From Arachnopeziza araneosa (Eukaryota > Ascomycota > Leotiomycetes > Helotiales > Arachnopezizaceae): a DNA stretch of 64,000 nucleotides. The stretch is from contig QYAI01000005.1 in assembly GCA_003988855.1 (NCBI GenBank), positions 1 through 64,000 of the forward strand, given 5' to 3'. Shown one piece after another: positions 46,701-58,091 of this stretch. Position 1 is the first letter of the stretch; each line of letters starts with the position of its first letter. A model generated the notes under the pieces. It had not been told where the DNA came from, made no database searches, and saw only the letters and a list, made by a program, of their open reading frames with translations. A program made the position numbers and the translations under genes.

Positions 46701-48409
46701 GCTCCCATGTGAAAGAGGCATCTGAAAGTTCCAGTGCATAGTTCGACTCATTTTGAGCTACTATTTTGATGGTGTCTTTTGTGTCTTCACACAATAGAAA
46801 CTCTTCAATACGATCTAATGATTGGAGAGCGTCGGAAATCAGTGCGAATATCATTGGCAAGACAATCATCGGCATCCGCAATCCATTGAATAAAGCCAGA
46901 GACGAGAATACTGGTGCTGGATCTAGGACATGGTTACTCAGAGAATATGTAACAAATGTCAACATTGAAGCGAAGATCGGGATGGCATTTCCGATTGAGT
47001 TCGCAATGTTTCTGATCCCAAGAATAACTCGAATCCCTCTGATTTCATCTTTTCTGATAGCCGCTATGCGTCTCATGAATTCACCTTCCCAGCCATAATA
47101 TTTGATAAATCGAATTGCTTGCAAAGCTTCCTGAGTAATGCTAACACGGGAATCCGTGAGTTTGTTAACCGTCTTTCGCCGGCTGAACAATAGCTTAACA
47201 GCTTTCCCTAATATGGGTGCTACAAGGAAAAAGAAGGCGATCCCAACAAGAGCGCTATAACCTAAATTGACGAGGAGCAATGCTATAGTGACAATCATTG
47301 CAAGTGGGGAAGACCACGAGAGATGAAACCAACCAGAAGCTTTGTCAATCCGAAAAGTATCCACCGACATGAGATTTACGATTCGGCCATTGCTCCAGCC
47401 TTCTGGCTTGGTCTTCGTGTCTTTTTTGTCCTTCTTTTTGTCCTCAGGAAGCTGTTTTTCAAAATGCTTCTTTTCCTCTTCACTACCAGGTTGGATATCA
47501 GTCGTTGGTAGTTCGACTGGAATTATTCCAGCCTTAGCACGACTTGAGATCGTCATAGCTTTGTCAAAGATGATTGTGATCAAAGATGCGCGAACTTCTC
47601 CTCCAACAACAGTTCCACGGTAGAAGAAATGTTGATTGCCAATGCTGCCTAGGATCTGCAAGACGGTGATTCCGAGAAGTAAACCAATGCCCTCTCCAAT
47701 TGGTGGGGCGGGTATGATTCCATACTTAGAGTACCATGCCTTCCCTGCGAATGCAATAATGTATTTGATAACAAAAGGGACCAACACTTGAATTAAGCTG
47801 GACAGTAATGATGCCAATCCACCAATTACGAGGTCGGTCTTGAATGTCTGGACGATTGCTCTGAGAAGAGGTCGTTTTAAACCTTTCTCGTTGTTCTGAT
47901 AGAAATTTGTCTTCAACTTCTGCGAGAGGGGAAATGTGCTTCTGCTGGGATTGATTTTCCAGATGTCGTTCATCAATACTGGCCGCCGATATCCAACCTA
48001 CTACATGTCAGCAAAGATTCTTCTCCCTAGGGTGTGAGTTGATTCGTGGCAAGATTCTGTGTGTATATCATCCAACGACCATCCACAACAATTGAAGTAA
48101 CGATTTGAGCACACAGGAATTCGTTTCTTCATGATTGTTTTATTGTCGTGGTTGTCGACTGACAATGAAGTTTACTTTTTGCAGCCACGAATTATTGCAC
48201 CCTCTGCCGTCAATAAACAGAAAACATCTTACATATAATATTGAAGACATCCATGAGAAAGTGAGCAGGCTGAAGAAATTCGCAGTATGTTCCGGGCAGG
48301 GTTGACGCTCCTCTGGTACCGGAGGTTTACCTCGAGGAAAAGGATTCAATCGATGAAACCATTTGATACTCTTAACAGTCCTACTGGACTCTTCATCGTT
48401 TTTCACCAT
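43778..48409 (-). CDS. ABCC (MRP) transporter, Yor1-like
   Basis: Four exons (48409-48233, 47997-45730, 45592-45455, 45409-43778), introns of 235, 137 and 45 nt, 1404 aa. The order is TMD1-NBD1-TMD2-NBD2 without an extra N-terminal TMD0, as in yeast Yor1. NBD1 has Walker A GVVGSVGSGKSSLLAA (about residue 575), signature LSGGQKHRVSLARAIY and Walker B DIILLDDPLAAVDAHVG. NBD2 has Walker A GIVGRTGAGKSSIMVS (about 1170), signature FSLGQRQLLALAR and Walker B VIVCDEATSSID. A Lys-rich charged linker lies in TMD1 (EDKKKDKKDTKTKPE) and another after NBD1. The family exports organic anions and drugs such as oligomycin across the plasma membrane. The likely regulator is the Zn2Cys6 gene 540 bp upstream. 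The substrate is not predictable. Confidence 0.93.
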
Positions 48410-48946
48410 AGTTGATAGCAGTCGTCGCTTTTTGGCTCGTTTGGATCCTTTACGACTCTCCAGTCAGAGGAGCCTTGGCGGGGTGACTAAGGTCGTGGAC
48501 GAGGGTGGCTATTCGACTTTCAAGTGCTTGCCATAGGTTGAAGGGGAGAACAGTGTTGGCTTCCTGGTTTCCTGGTCTCTACAGCTAGGAATTTAGAGAA
48601 GTTCAAAGGTAGGTTCTTAATTTAAAGGCTCTTCTTCGATCGGTGTATTGTTCAGTGCAGATGAAATGGAACTCGGGTCCGAAAGCCCGGTTGTAACCTT
48701 AAGCGACCCGAGCAAAATCAACATGCTATGACGGCTCTTGATATTGACAATTAATTACCGACACTCGTGACTCAGGACTCTTGGCTAGGCAGAAGAAATC
48801 AGATAGGGTCAAGATGATAAGAATCATATATCAATGATTGTTGGTGATCTAAGCCACCTGGTCTTCGGGACTTTACAGATTTTGTCCGAATCACCACCAA
48901 TCGGTCGATTATGCTGCCGGATTATGTTTTGGAATTTAAGGATTGA
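48410..48946. promoter_or_regulatory. ABC transporter promoter region
   Basis: 537 bp between the transporter start and the Zn2Cys6 gene 3' end. It contains several CGG/CCG triplets and the inverted repeat listed next, of the kind bound by Zn2Cys6 dimers. Confidence 0.5.
48672..48712. promoter_or_regulatory. Inverted repeat CTCGGGTC...GACCCGAG
   Basis: Two perfect 8-bp arms, 48672-48679 and 48705-48712, with a 25-nt spacer that itself contains CCG/CGG triplets. It lies about 263-303 bp upstream of the ABC transporter ATG. A binding site for a Zn2Cys6 dimer is a reasonable inference. Confidence 0.4.
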
Positions 48947-51201
48947 CTAGCATTGCAAAAACTCGTTCCAAAATCCCCAATCAGAGGGATCATTCTCAAA
49001 CCCTATCGGCATCCGAAATGCCGCATTGAAGCTCGAGGGAAGTGCATCCTGTAGCTGTGAAGACCCATGAGCAGGGAACAAAGTGTCGTAAACTTGAGGC
49101 ACAGATGTCAGAACCTCGATCCCATCACTTTCTGTCTGGCGAGTGGATACAATCGCTTGAATAAACGCAGGTGTCGCTCCATCCATCTGAACTCCCCCGT
49201 CGTTGAACAGTGCCCCTTGCCTGCACATCCAAGCTTCCAGCGTCAGGTCATTCAACGTAGCGAAGAACGTACTTGTGGTATCTTCAACAAGCTCCGGGTG
49301 TTCTCCGTAGATTATACCAACAATATTCCATGCTCTACTGACCAAGTCACCATCACTCTTATACCGGAGTTCATTGATAACGAAGATTAAAGCATCCAGC
49401 TGACTTCTCGATGTCATGTGAGAGAATAAATGTTGCGAGTATGGCGAATCTTTACATTTCCCATCAATCTCAAGAAGCGTCACACAGGTCTCAAAGACGA
49501 GTTGAGTTTCATCGACTGACATGCTTGCTCCATTGTCTTTTTTCTTCCGTGGGTGATGCGCAAACATCCTCATTCTACAGATCGCAAGTTCCGAGATATG
49601 GATAGTCAAGGCATGCAGAGGTATTTTGGGATCGCAGTGCCTCAGATACTTCTCGTTATACAATCTTTCAAGCGCATTGAAAGCTTGATCTTTTTCTTCT
49701 GTCGGAGGGCCATCGCCTTCGACTTTCCTGAATAAACTCCTCGCTAGAGGATTTGTCTTCATCCAATACCCTACCTCATACTTCACTAAACAATGCAACA
49801 TCTCCGTCGGGCCAGTATGTTCGACAGGAGGGCTGATCATGTCAGGATGAAGTGACGAGTCGTTGACATTGAGCGGAAGCCGAATATCCCCAAAATCGGA
49901 AGCAGGGAATCGAGGAAGACTGTGGGCATTGGGTCGGCAACGAGCATTACGAGCATCTAGGCCTCGAATCAACCACCAGATGCGAATTCGCATTTCTGTT
50001 TCAAAAAATGATAGCTTGGAGGGAGGATTCGAGACATGGAGGCCCATTTTTAGACCGATTCGAACCGCCATTGCCGATAATGTGGCTGTTGCATCAGAGT
50101 CAGGTTCCACCAACTAGACAACATTAGCTCCAAAGAAAAGTTGATGAAACCAAGATGATTCCTACCAAAAACAAAACGAATGCCTGTAATACTTCCAAGT
50201 CTTGCGTGGTGATAAGTTTAGCAGCCACAAGCGCCTGTATCGTTCCGGTCCGAAAACGCTTCCATAGGGTCGCTTTCTCCTCCCCAAACATATCCCTACA
50301 TTGTGTAGAAGATAAAGAAGTGATAGCCAGAGTGTAGATTGCGAAAAAGAGGGCCTCGGTATTCTTTGGAATATTTTGTAGATTCCAGCTCACTTCAAAT
50401 ATTCTTTGTTGTAAGGTGGGAGCGTGGACGATTTTGGTCAGTGGATTGATTTTCTCAAGAAAAATCTGCCATAGTCTGAAAATATGTCTTGGCTCTGGAT
50501 GGAGCTCAAGAAGGTTATTTGACCACGTGAAGGATCCCAATAAGAAGGACTCATCATCCAGTGACTCTTGCACGGCTTCATTATCAGTAGTTCCCAGTTT
50601 CTGCATTGGCGGATTTTGTAACTGTACGTGTCAATAAATCTTCGAGATTGATAACCTCAAGAAGTGATGGTATGATATTTCGTTTCACAGGGTGGTAGAG
50701 GAGGGTAGGCCATACCTCTGGTGGCAAATTTGCCCAAGAAGTTCTAGAAGCAGAATCAGTTTTGTCATGATCTAGCTCATTGCATTCGAGATCTAACCTC
50801 TCTCCTCCTCCTCCTTTTAAAACAACCAAATTCCTTTCCGGGGGAGGAAACGCACTCGTCGAAGGCGTGCTCACAGGAGTAAGCTGCTGCTTCTTCCTTG
50901 GAAATAACAATGTCTCATTCCAAGTTTCTCTCTTAGTCGATTCAGGGTCAAAATTATTGTCCAAAGCATCGAAAGGAATTTCATGCTTCCTCAGCAGATC
51001 TTCATACTGACTGATCCGAGAGAGTAAGTCAGTATCGGCCTCTCGCTTCCTCCTTTGTGGGGGTGGAGGTGCTTGATAAACACATGTAGCTTTAGACTTG
51101 ATGCAGTTGGAGCATGGCTCTATCTTGTCGCACTTGACTTTGCGTCGTGCACATAGAGTGCAGGCATATTTTTGAGTTGGCTTTATTTCGGATGACGACA
51201 T
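48947..51201 (-). CDS. Zn2Cys6 fungal transcription factor
   Basis: Exons 51201-50716, 50600-50166 and 50113-48947 (introns 115 and 52 nt) give 695 aa. The N-terminal binuclear zinc cluster is ACTLCARRKVKCDKIEPCSN followed by CIKSKATC: six Cys with the CX2CX6C spacing. A linker and short coiled segment follow (DTDLLSRISQYEDLLRKHE). The fungal-specific TF domain begins near HIFRLWQIFLEKINPLTKIV and includes FETEMRIRIWWLIRGLDAR. Intron 1 was placed from GTATGG after LPPE to GCAG before KLGTTDNE; it repairs what otherwise looks like a frameshift. The start is the ATG at 51201, since the frame further upstream opens only with TTG. It lies just upstream of the ABC transporter on the same strand, which suggests it may control export or detoxification. 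Confidence 0.9.
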
Positions 51202-51813
51202 TGTGGGTCTAGACTTCAAGATCGGGTCTCACTCTGGGGATACAGGCTGTCGAAGAGTGAAATATGGATTCCATGAAAGTGGATCGTTTCGCGAAGTCAA
51301 CTCCGAGGTCGCACTAGATGAGATGATTGAGTTTCTTGTAATGAGGTTTGTTAGCAAAGAGATGAGAGGTAGAAATTCTCGGGCCCGTCAAAGTCCGAAA
51401 TTGAGGCCTGAGGCAAAAGGTCAAACGCTCGGCTATTTTGCTGGAGTTCCTTACTCTGGTCTGAAGAAGTATTTACTGTCGTTGTAGCAACGATTTTCCT
51501 GTGGCTCAAGAATTATTTCAAAATGTAATACAAGGCTAGGTTGAAAGAGGCTTCGCCAATCCAGTTTCTACTCTGTGGCACACGACAGGCGAGACGCATA
51601 AGGCGCCATACCCCACCAGATTCCCGAAACAAAGCGACTGTCCACAATCCGTTTATGAATCCAAACCGAGCACGAAATAACCCTGACCCACAAAAACGAA
51701 CTGCTTATTCTGGCGTTCATTCCTTCATCTGCTCTTATTGTGTTCGGCTCACGATGTTTACCTCGATCCTGACTCAGCCTCTGCCAAAACCAGCCTAATT
51801 CTCATTGTTGAAG
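51202..51813. other. Intergenic, TF promoter
   Basis: Promoter region of the Zn2Cys6 gene plus the 3' flank of the next minus-strand gene. Open frames here have no motif. Confidence 0.5.
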
Positions 51814-52264
51814 TTACCATTTCCTTGAATAGGCACTGGAGTACTCAATGTTTCGATGTGCTTGAAGTCGATGTTGTGTTTTGAACGTGTCGAATTCGAT
51901 CTTGATGGCGTCGAAGAATACCAGCTCTCTCTGTCTTTCAGCTGTGGCTCTTGCAACGACCCCCCAAGGCATTTCCAATGGATAGCATTCGTCCTAAACT
52001 ACTCTCGGGTTAGTTTGTTGAAAGAAGGAAATCCAATCGAAACTTATAGAGTTGACCCCATACTGCCTGCTCAGCCTTGAAAGTGATTTCATTCTTCTCG
52101 TACCGCGGGAACCGTACTCTGGCTCTGACTTTCATCTCAGCAATTTCAGTATAGATCCTCGCCATTTCGAGGTCCATCTCATCCAGAGTCATTTCCGGAT
52201 TCACCTCACACAATTTCGCCTCGAACTTTTCCGGAAAAGCGGATTGCCATAGTGTAGACGACAT
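51814..52264 (-). CDS. Hypothetical 126-aa protein, two exons
   Basis: Exon 1 52264-52064 (67 codons), intron 51994-52063 (GTATGG...TTTAG), exon 2 51993-51814; phase 0 junction joining TFKAEQA to DECYPLEMPWG. The product is charged and predicted largely helical (MTLDEMDLEMARIYTEIAEM; ATAERQRELVFFDAIKIEFD). No signal peptide or membrane helix is seen, and no family is recognised. The intron model removes a stop and gives a coherent protein, which supports a real gene. A CACGTG lies 125 bp upstream and a GTTGA repeat 29 bp upstream. Confidence 0.55.
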
Positions 52265-52292
52265 CTTCGCGACTTTGCTATCGTGTTGTTAA

Positions 52293-52315
52293 GTTGAGTT
52301 GAGTTGAGTTGAGTT
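52293..52315. repeat. (GTTGA)n pentanucleotide repeat
   Basis: Four to five perfect GTTGA units immediately upstream of the 126-aa gene, probably in its 5' leader. Length polymorphism is likely. Confidence 0.8.
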
Positions 52316-52388
52316 ATTTGAGGGGAAGAATTTCGAGATGGAGGGGCTCGTGGGTGTAAACAAAAGATTCACCCAAGGCTGAGCGAGC

Positions 52389-52394
52389 CACGTG
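52389..52394. promoter_or_regulatory. CACGTG upstream of the 126-aa gene
   Basis: E-box palindrome 125 bp before the ATG at 52264. Role unknown. Confidence 0.25.
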
Positions 52395-52508
52395 AAAACG
52401 ATTTAACTTTATCTAATCCAGTAAAGCATTTTCCTAGATCCAGAGTATGACTATCTCTATCATTAGAATGGTGTTCCTATTTCAGAAAGATCTGATCAAT
52501 GATATCCG

Positions 52509-52867
52509 GAGCTAGTTACTCCTCACTCAATTCCTCGCGCGTGAACTTCGAAACTCTGCACAGTTAAGCAAGAACAATGCCTTCAATATCGGTAGCCAAG
52601 TATAAATTTCACGCCTATATTAGAATCACGAGTATTATTTCAATTTCCCGGGAACGTTCCGTGCGAAAGAAATCGAGGTTTAAACTTACCAGCACTGCTC
52701 CTTTTCAGATTTTTGTCCTTGGCATGTTGTTCAACTCCCAGTTGGTGAGCTAGGGACAAACAAAATGTAAATCCGCAACGGTAAAAATAGCATCTGGCGG
52801 CTTTCGTAGCTTCTCTATTCAAAATCTGGAGTTTGCTTGCCTTTAGAGCATTCTTCTCGAGGTCCAT
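52509..52867 (-). CDS. Doubtful small two-exon gene
   Basis: The frame from 52867 starts MDLEKNALKASKLQILNREA and runs to a consensus GTAAGT donor after KNLKRSSA. A TGTGCAG acceptor near 52563 would add a short basic tail before a stop. About 68 aa, with two or three Cys in CYFYRCGFTFC. No family is recognised and only one intron supports it. It could equally be noncoding. Confidence 0.2.
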
Positions 52868-53761
52868 CTACCAGTGATAGCATGATCAAACCCGAGGCGA
52901 GCAAAATTCGTCTTCGCCAAACGAAAAAAATCAAAACCGCAAAATGTGAAGACTCGTCTTAAACAAGCACTTGAAACTTAAATCGCAGAGCTCTTAGATA
53001 CTAATCTCTTATTGTATCAAGTTTTTATCGAGTTTGGTAGAGTGAAGATTGTGGTATTTAAGCTTCGACTTTACGACTTCCTGATGCTTTAGCGAAGACG
53101 AATTTTAACCACCTCGACCCTAAGTAATTACATTCACTTAGAAAAATGGTGGACTAGATGTTATCGTTGATGTTTCCACTTTAATGGTAGCGAAATAGGC
53201 CAGGTAAAAAGGTTGTGAGATTTCGATATAATCTAATAGATATTCTATCTGGTTTCTTCATGCTGCAAAGCTTTCAGCAATGGGCTTTCGCTCTGATTCT
53301 CATTCAGAAATCAGAAACTAGCCAAACCCAATTCCAAAAACTTCCTCATATTATCAGTATCTTCTTGAACATCATGAACCTATTTTCTTTTTCGTTGTTG
53401 GACCTCAAGACAGTGTTAATTCCAATGTTGAGTTCCGTATTGACTGAATAGTTTATATTCCCTTTACTCCATTCTTGTAGCTTGCCCTCTTGAATTATGC
53501 TGCAACATACGTAAGGAAAGTACTTAAGTGGGACATGCTAAGAAGTCATGTTTTATTCCCAAAGCAATACCCGCAACAAATGAATAGATTTTTTGGAGGT
53601 TTCTCCGCCCCTTTTTTCAACACAATCGGACCCATTGTCAATCTTAGATTTCTGATGTTTCTCTCTTTATAATCGGTTCAAATGTCGATGTTGGTGTTCG
53701 AAAATTTGAGTCATTTGGGGAGCGCCTATGAGTTGCTGTAACCCCAGTCTTTCAACCTGTG
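52868..53761. other. AT-rich intergenic
   Basis: No supported gene. The short plus-strand frames are hydrophobic only because the DNA is T-rich. Confidence 0.5.
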
Positions 53762-55598
53762 CTAGATATCCATGATCTGCCAATCCGTATGCTCTCCCTC
53801 GAGTCTCCACCACTGAAAACTCCCAAATACACCATCGAGCCAAGTTGGTGCGAAACACGACTCCGAAGTCAACTCATTTTCTACAAACTGAGAAATAAGA
53901 GACACTTTCCGAAGCCAGAACTTTTGAAAACGGCCTGGCTGACGCCAATCTACTAAGTTCACAAAACGAGGGCCAATAGGGATTGCATCCCTGCTTGCAT
54001 AATGAAGGATTCGGCTTCGTCGGATAAGCGTCTCATTCGTCTTATGTGAATGGAAGAGAGTAAAGGCCCAGAACCATAACCCTACAGGTTTGGATTTTTC
54101 TAAAAGTCTGATCGTGCAGACCACTATAGGACCAGGGGAGAGGCTTCCAACAATGTCGAAAATGAAGGGAAGAACAGTCACAGCAACAAATATAAAAGCT
54201 GTTCCAATGAAAGTGGAAAAGCTGACAGTACCTTGTCCGAATCTTGCAAGATTCATTCCAAAGACCGATGTAGCGAAGGTCAATGGAATGAAAATGAACG
54301 CCAATTTACTCAATCTTGCCACTCCTATTGCCATTTCCTTTGATTTCAGCACCTCGTTGAGCTGGGCCACGCTTATCAAGTTTCTCTGGTCTGTAACTTC
54401 TCGCTTTTCGAGCTCCTTCGTTTCGTGGATAAGTATATCGAGGTCTTGAAGAAGTTCTTGAATTGGTGTATTCTGGAGCATGTCATTCGCAGCTCGCCAG
54501 TCTCTCAAGTGCTCAAAAGAAAAACGCATATTCTCTAAACCACTCAAATAATAATGAATGCAACGTAATTGATGATTGACCCCGCCAACTAAGTGCGGTC
54601 TGATACCGCCTGAACTAAAACAACAACGTCTGAATTGATCGTAGGTTTCGCGGATTACATCCTGACTGTAAGGAACAATAAAGTGACGAATATCATTGTC
54701 TGCGAGTCCAATGCGATTAACATCCCAAGTGTTCAGGGACAAAATTTCATGAGTATTTGGGTAGCTTGGCGAAGGAGCTATTCTCGTTCTCAATCTGTCG
54801 TAGAGTGAAGGAAATCCGAATTCTTCTTGGCGTCTTGGGATGTACTGGTACAGCTGAATCCAAATAATAACTAGAGCAATTAGTCCATGCCATGCTCTTT
54901 TAGATTGACGATTAGAGAGTCTCACCAGATTCTCTCTTGATCATATTCTCTCCGGTAGAACTAGAGAACATGCCAAAGACTTGTTGAAACCTGTACGGAC
55001 TTTCGACAAATCGAAAAAAAGTACATCGGTTGTTCGACCTAACATCAGATGGCAAAAGTCGTTTTGGCGGTCGAAAATCGTATGCCTTTGTAGGACCTGG
55101 GTCCAAAATCCTCATTCTGCGCACTACCTCCTCATAAGAAATCATTTCTTGGAGTAATAGAGGATCGATATCATAGTGCATAGCGAGCACGCCAATGATT
55201 TCTCGACTAATTGATGTGGCATCCTTGAAGTATACAGTGATTATCCTTGTCGCGACATCAGGTCCACGAGACTGTAAAAGATCGTTGAGACTTTGAGAGT
55301 CGGAGTTGACAATATGTCTTGCATGTACAGAGCAACTTATGGTGTCAACCAGAGAGACTAAAGTGTCTTCTGGGCCTCCACCAACATCAGAGAAAAAGTT
55401 TTGAAGCCACACCAAGTTTGGGCGGTCTCTGATTTTATCCATGAAATGCTTCTTCCAATGATTGCACTTGGGATCATTTTCGCTGAGGTTCTCGTGATGC
55501 ATTACACTAATCGGGACTTTGGAGTTCTGCGATTCAGTTGTCGAGTTTTTTCGCAAATCGGCCCCTTGAATAGGACAAGAACTTATGATTTCTGCCAT
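53762..55598 (-). CDS. CorA-like divalent cation transporter family protein
   Basis: Exons 55598-54926 and 54870-53762 (intron 55 nt), 593 aa. The first exon alone would end in a stop; splicing joins MIKRES to VIIWIQLYQYIPRR in frame. The soluble N-terminal part contains DSQSLNDLLQSRGPDVATRI and a helical stretch before the membrane (IQELLQDLDILIHETKELEK; DQRNLISVAQLNEVLKSKEM). Two helices follow: LAFIFIPLTFATSVFGMN, ending in the diagnostic GMN motif, and TFIGTAFIFVAVTVLPFIF. CorA proteins are pentameric Mg2+ channels. A C-terminal extension of about 150 residues after the helices is unusual for bacterial CorA but common in the large fungal CorA-like set. Transport activity is not proven for these. 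Confidence 0.82.
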
Positions 55599-56638
55599 AA
55601 TAGCATTTGTTTCAAATTACAGAGCTTGATCTTGAAAGACAATTTGTCCGATTAAATAGCATAGAGCTATGTGACACTGCCTGCCCCAAGGCCATACCTA
55701 TGCAATCCAATACCGGTAGCCCATCTTTGCTCACCGCCGGACCCAGGATTGACAGAGGGACACATATTCGAGACAAGCAACTCATGGCTTTGGCTCGTTT
55801 GGTCGTATTACATCAGTTGACTTATTGGTACGTGTCGAGGTCGCAGCTTCAGAGAGATGCAAGGCAAGGGAAACCTAACTACTGCCTACCACCCTGGTGA
55901 CTGATGCGCAGCATGTCCGTAACGATGTCCGCTCGGGTAAGAAGCACAAACGTGTGAAGCAAGAATTGGTTGTGTCACGCAAACATGGAAATCAGCTGTA
56001 CTGGCAAAGTCCTGTTCTCGGATCCTACGGTGCTCCATGGATCAACATAGCTTGTATGATTTCCGGGTAAATGAAATCAATCGAGTCAAACTCTGTTCTG
56101 TATTTGCATTCCCCACAACTACAGGATTTTCAAAACACGGTGTGCGAGAACAATCAAAGCACGAACTGCTCACTGCGACTGACCCCGAGAGAGCGCTGTC
56201 TGCTCCCGATGGTTGTATTACGTTGATCTGTAAGCTTTCCTACGTTCAACATTGACTCCAACAAGGTTTCTGGAATGCGTTGGCAGCCGATGCTGAGAGG
56301 CAGAATTGCAGTTGAAGGCTTGGTCTGTTCGAGGAAGATGGGCCGCAGAGCCGTTGGCTTGGGAAAGAGAAGTCGAGGTAGGAGAGAGTAGAGGGTCACT
56401 TTGTGGTTGTAGGTAGCCGCAGGAGAAGCATTAATCTTCAATGTGCGAGGGGTTGTAGTAAGTTAGAAGGAGAGAGTAGTGTCATCAAGACTGACCTTCT
56501 CCTCTGTTTGCCCTGTTTGCCCAAAGTGCAAACAACCCCTATGTTTGCCTTATCGCGCTAGTATCGCTTAGCACGGGCTGGGCGCAGATAAATACTTCTG
56601 CTCTCTCCGCGCCTCTCCTTTCCTCTTCATCTTAGTGC
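55599..56638. other. Intergenic, no gene recognised
   Basis: Promoter of the CorA-like gene on the left. The right end (56581-56638) is a promoter-like segment with GATAAATA and a pyrimidine-rich stretch just before the micro-exon candidate. Confidence 0.5.
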
Positions 56639-56840
56639 ATGGGTAAGAACTCCCCCCCAACGTTTGCGCAACGACGGTCCGCTGATTCCTCGATAGGTTT
56701 TACGCATATCAGTGAGGATTCGTCCGAGATGTAAGCTCTTCCAGCGCCCCAACCCTCTGCGCCTTTGCTGACTTGTCCTCCAGTGCGTTTTTGCTAGTTG
56801 AAAACTATAACCATGACCGCTCTTGCTTGGCTTTGGCCGG
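56639..56840 (+). other. Candidate micro-exon gene or spliced leader
   Basis: Three very short exons can be read: 56639-56642 (ATGG), 56697-56730 and 56784-56840. They are separated by introns of 54 and 53 nt with GTAAGA/GTAAGC donors, GCTGAT/GCTGAC branch-like sites and GATAG/CCAG acceptors. A third GTAAGG donor follows at 56841. The spliced frame stays open, reading MGFTHISEDSSEI and then AFLLVENYNHDRSCLALAG. I could not place the next exon with confidence; using TAG at 56981-56983 as acceptor would end the peptide soon after. It is either a small unrecognised gene or a spliced 5' leader with an upstream reading frame for the reductase gene at 57055. Confidence 0.4.
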
Positions 56841-57054
56841 GTAAGGAATTTTTGGAAACCAACTTCTCGAAAGAGATACCTTTTTCATTGCGCTTGGCTC
56901 CCTGTGGGCTTTCGTGAAGAAGAAGCTGCTTCCCAACTCAACTCCACTGTGGGCGCGTACTAAAAACGCGTCGGATAAAGTAGAGGGACGATGTCATGAG
57001 TCTTAATCCCCGAATCCCCATCCTTGAACTTCATCTTCGGCTACCTACATCACA

Positions 57055-58091
57055 ATGGCCAACACGGTTCTCATTACAGGTGCAACTGGTCTGCTAGGTA
57101 GACAAGTTGTCAAAGCTTTCCAACGAGCGGAATGGAATGTCATTGGCACTGGTTTCACGAGAGCCAACCCCCCCACCATCACTAAACTCGACCTTGGTTC
57201 GGAACCTGACGTTGCCAAAGTACTCCAAGAAGTCAGGTCAGCTTAATCTTTTATCTTTTCTATGCAGCATTGACCAGTAGAAGGCCCAAAGCCGTCGTTC
57301 ATTGCGCTGCGAACCGCTTCCCTGACAAATGCGACTCGGATCCTGAAGGCACCCGAGCCCTCAACATCACTGCCTCCTCCTCTCTTGCATCTCTGTGTGC
57401 CGCACACGATATCCTCCTCGTTTATATCTCGACCGATTATGTGTTCTCTGGGGCTGAAGGCGAAGCTCCTTATGAAGTCACGGCGACACCACAACCCCCG
57501 AACCTTTACGGCGAAACGAAATGGGAAGGAGAGAAAGCTGTATTGGGCGCATACGAAAAAGCAGGAAAAGCAGGGCTAGGGGTGGTATTTAGAGTTCCTG
57601 TGCTGTATGGAGAGGCCGAAAGCCCGAAAGAAAGTGCTGTAAATACGCTGATAGAGAGTGTTTGGAAGGCACAAGATGCTTCTGTTAGCATGGATCATTG
57701 GGCGATCAGGTATCCTACAAATACCGAGGATGTCGCAAGGGTTCTACAAGGTTGGGTCTCAATTCAATTGTATGATCTGCTGCTAATATCTTTAGATGTG
57801 ACTAAAAAGTATTTCGAGACCGAAGACAAGTCGTCCCTCCCAAAAATCCTCCAGTTTTCCTCCGAGGACAGAATGACGAAATTCGAGATCTGCGAGCTAT
57901 TGGCGGAGATTTTAGGCCTACCATTAGATAATATGAAGGCCAATTCCGAAGGCAATGACCCAAAAGCTACCACAAAGAGACCTTATGATTGTCACCTATC
58001 CACCAGAGCTCTGAAAGATCTTGGTATCCCTGTGTGGACAGCAGACTTTAAGGGTTGGTGGAGGCTTCAGATGAGGGCGTACAGGAAGTGA
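57055..58091 (+). CDS. RmlD/MAT2B-like NAD(P)-dependent reductase
   Basis: Exons 57055-57236, 57281-57750 and 57796-58091 (introns 44 and 45 nt) give 315 aa. The fold is an extended short-chain dehydrogenase: the N-terminal VLITGATGLLGRQVVKAF is the NAD(P)-binding glycine motif, VYISTDYVFSG the active-site Ser/Thr strand, and YGETKWEGE the catalytic Tyr-X3-Lys. RmlD reduces dTDP-4-dehydrorhamnose. The eukaryotic relative MAT2B regulates methionine adenosyltransferase, and fungal copies are usually annotated as one or the other. The catalytic Tyr and Lys are kept, so enzyme activity is possible. No sugar-nucleotide genes lie nearby. Confidence 0.88.

Noticed and set aside
50584..50715. Apparent frameshift in the Zn2Cys6 gene
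   Set aside because: A 115-nt GTATGG...GCAG intron joins LPPE to KLGTTDNE in frame, so the gene is intact.
53215..53672. Hydrophobic plus-strand frames
   Set aside because: Explained by T-rich DNA; no homologous motif.
54912..54925. CorA-like gene seeming to be two overlapping genes
   Set aside because: A 55-nt intron removes the stop and joins the two parts in phase.
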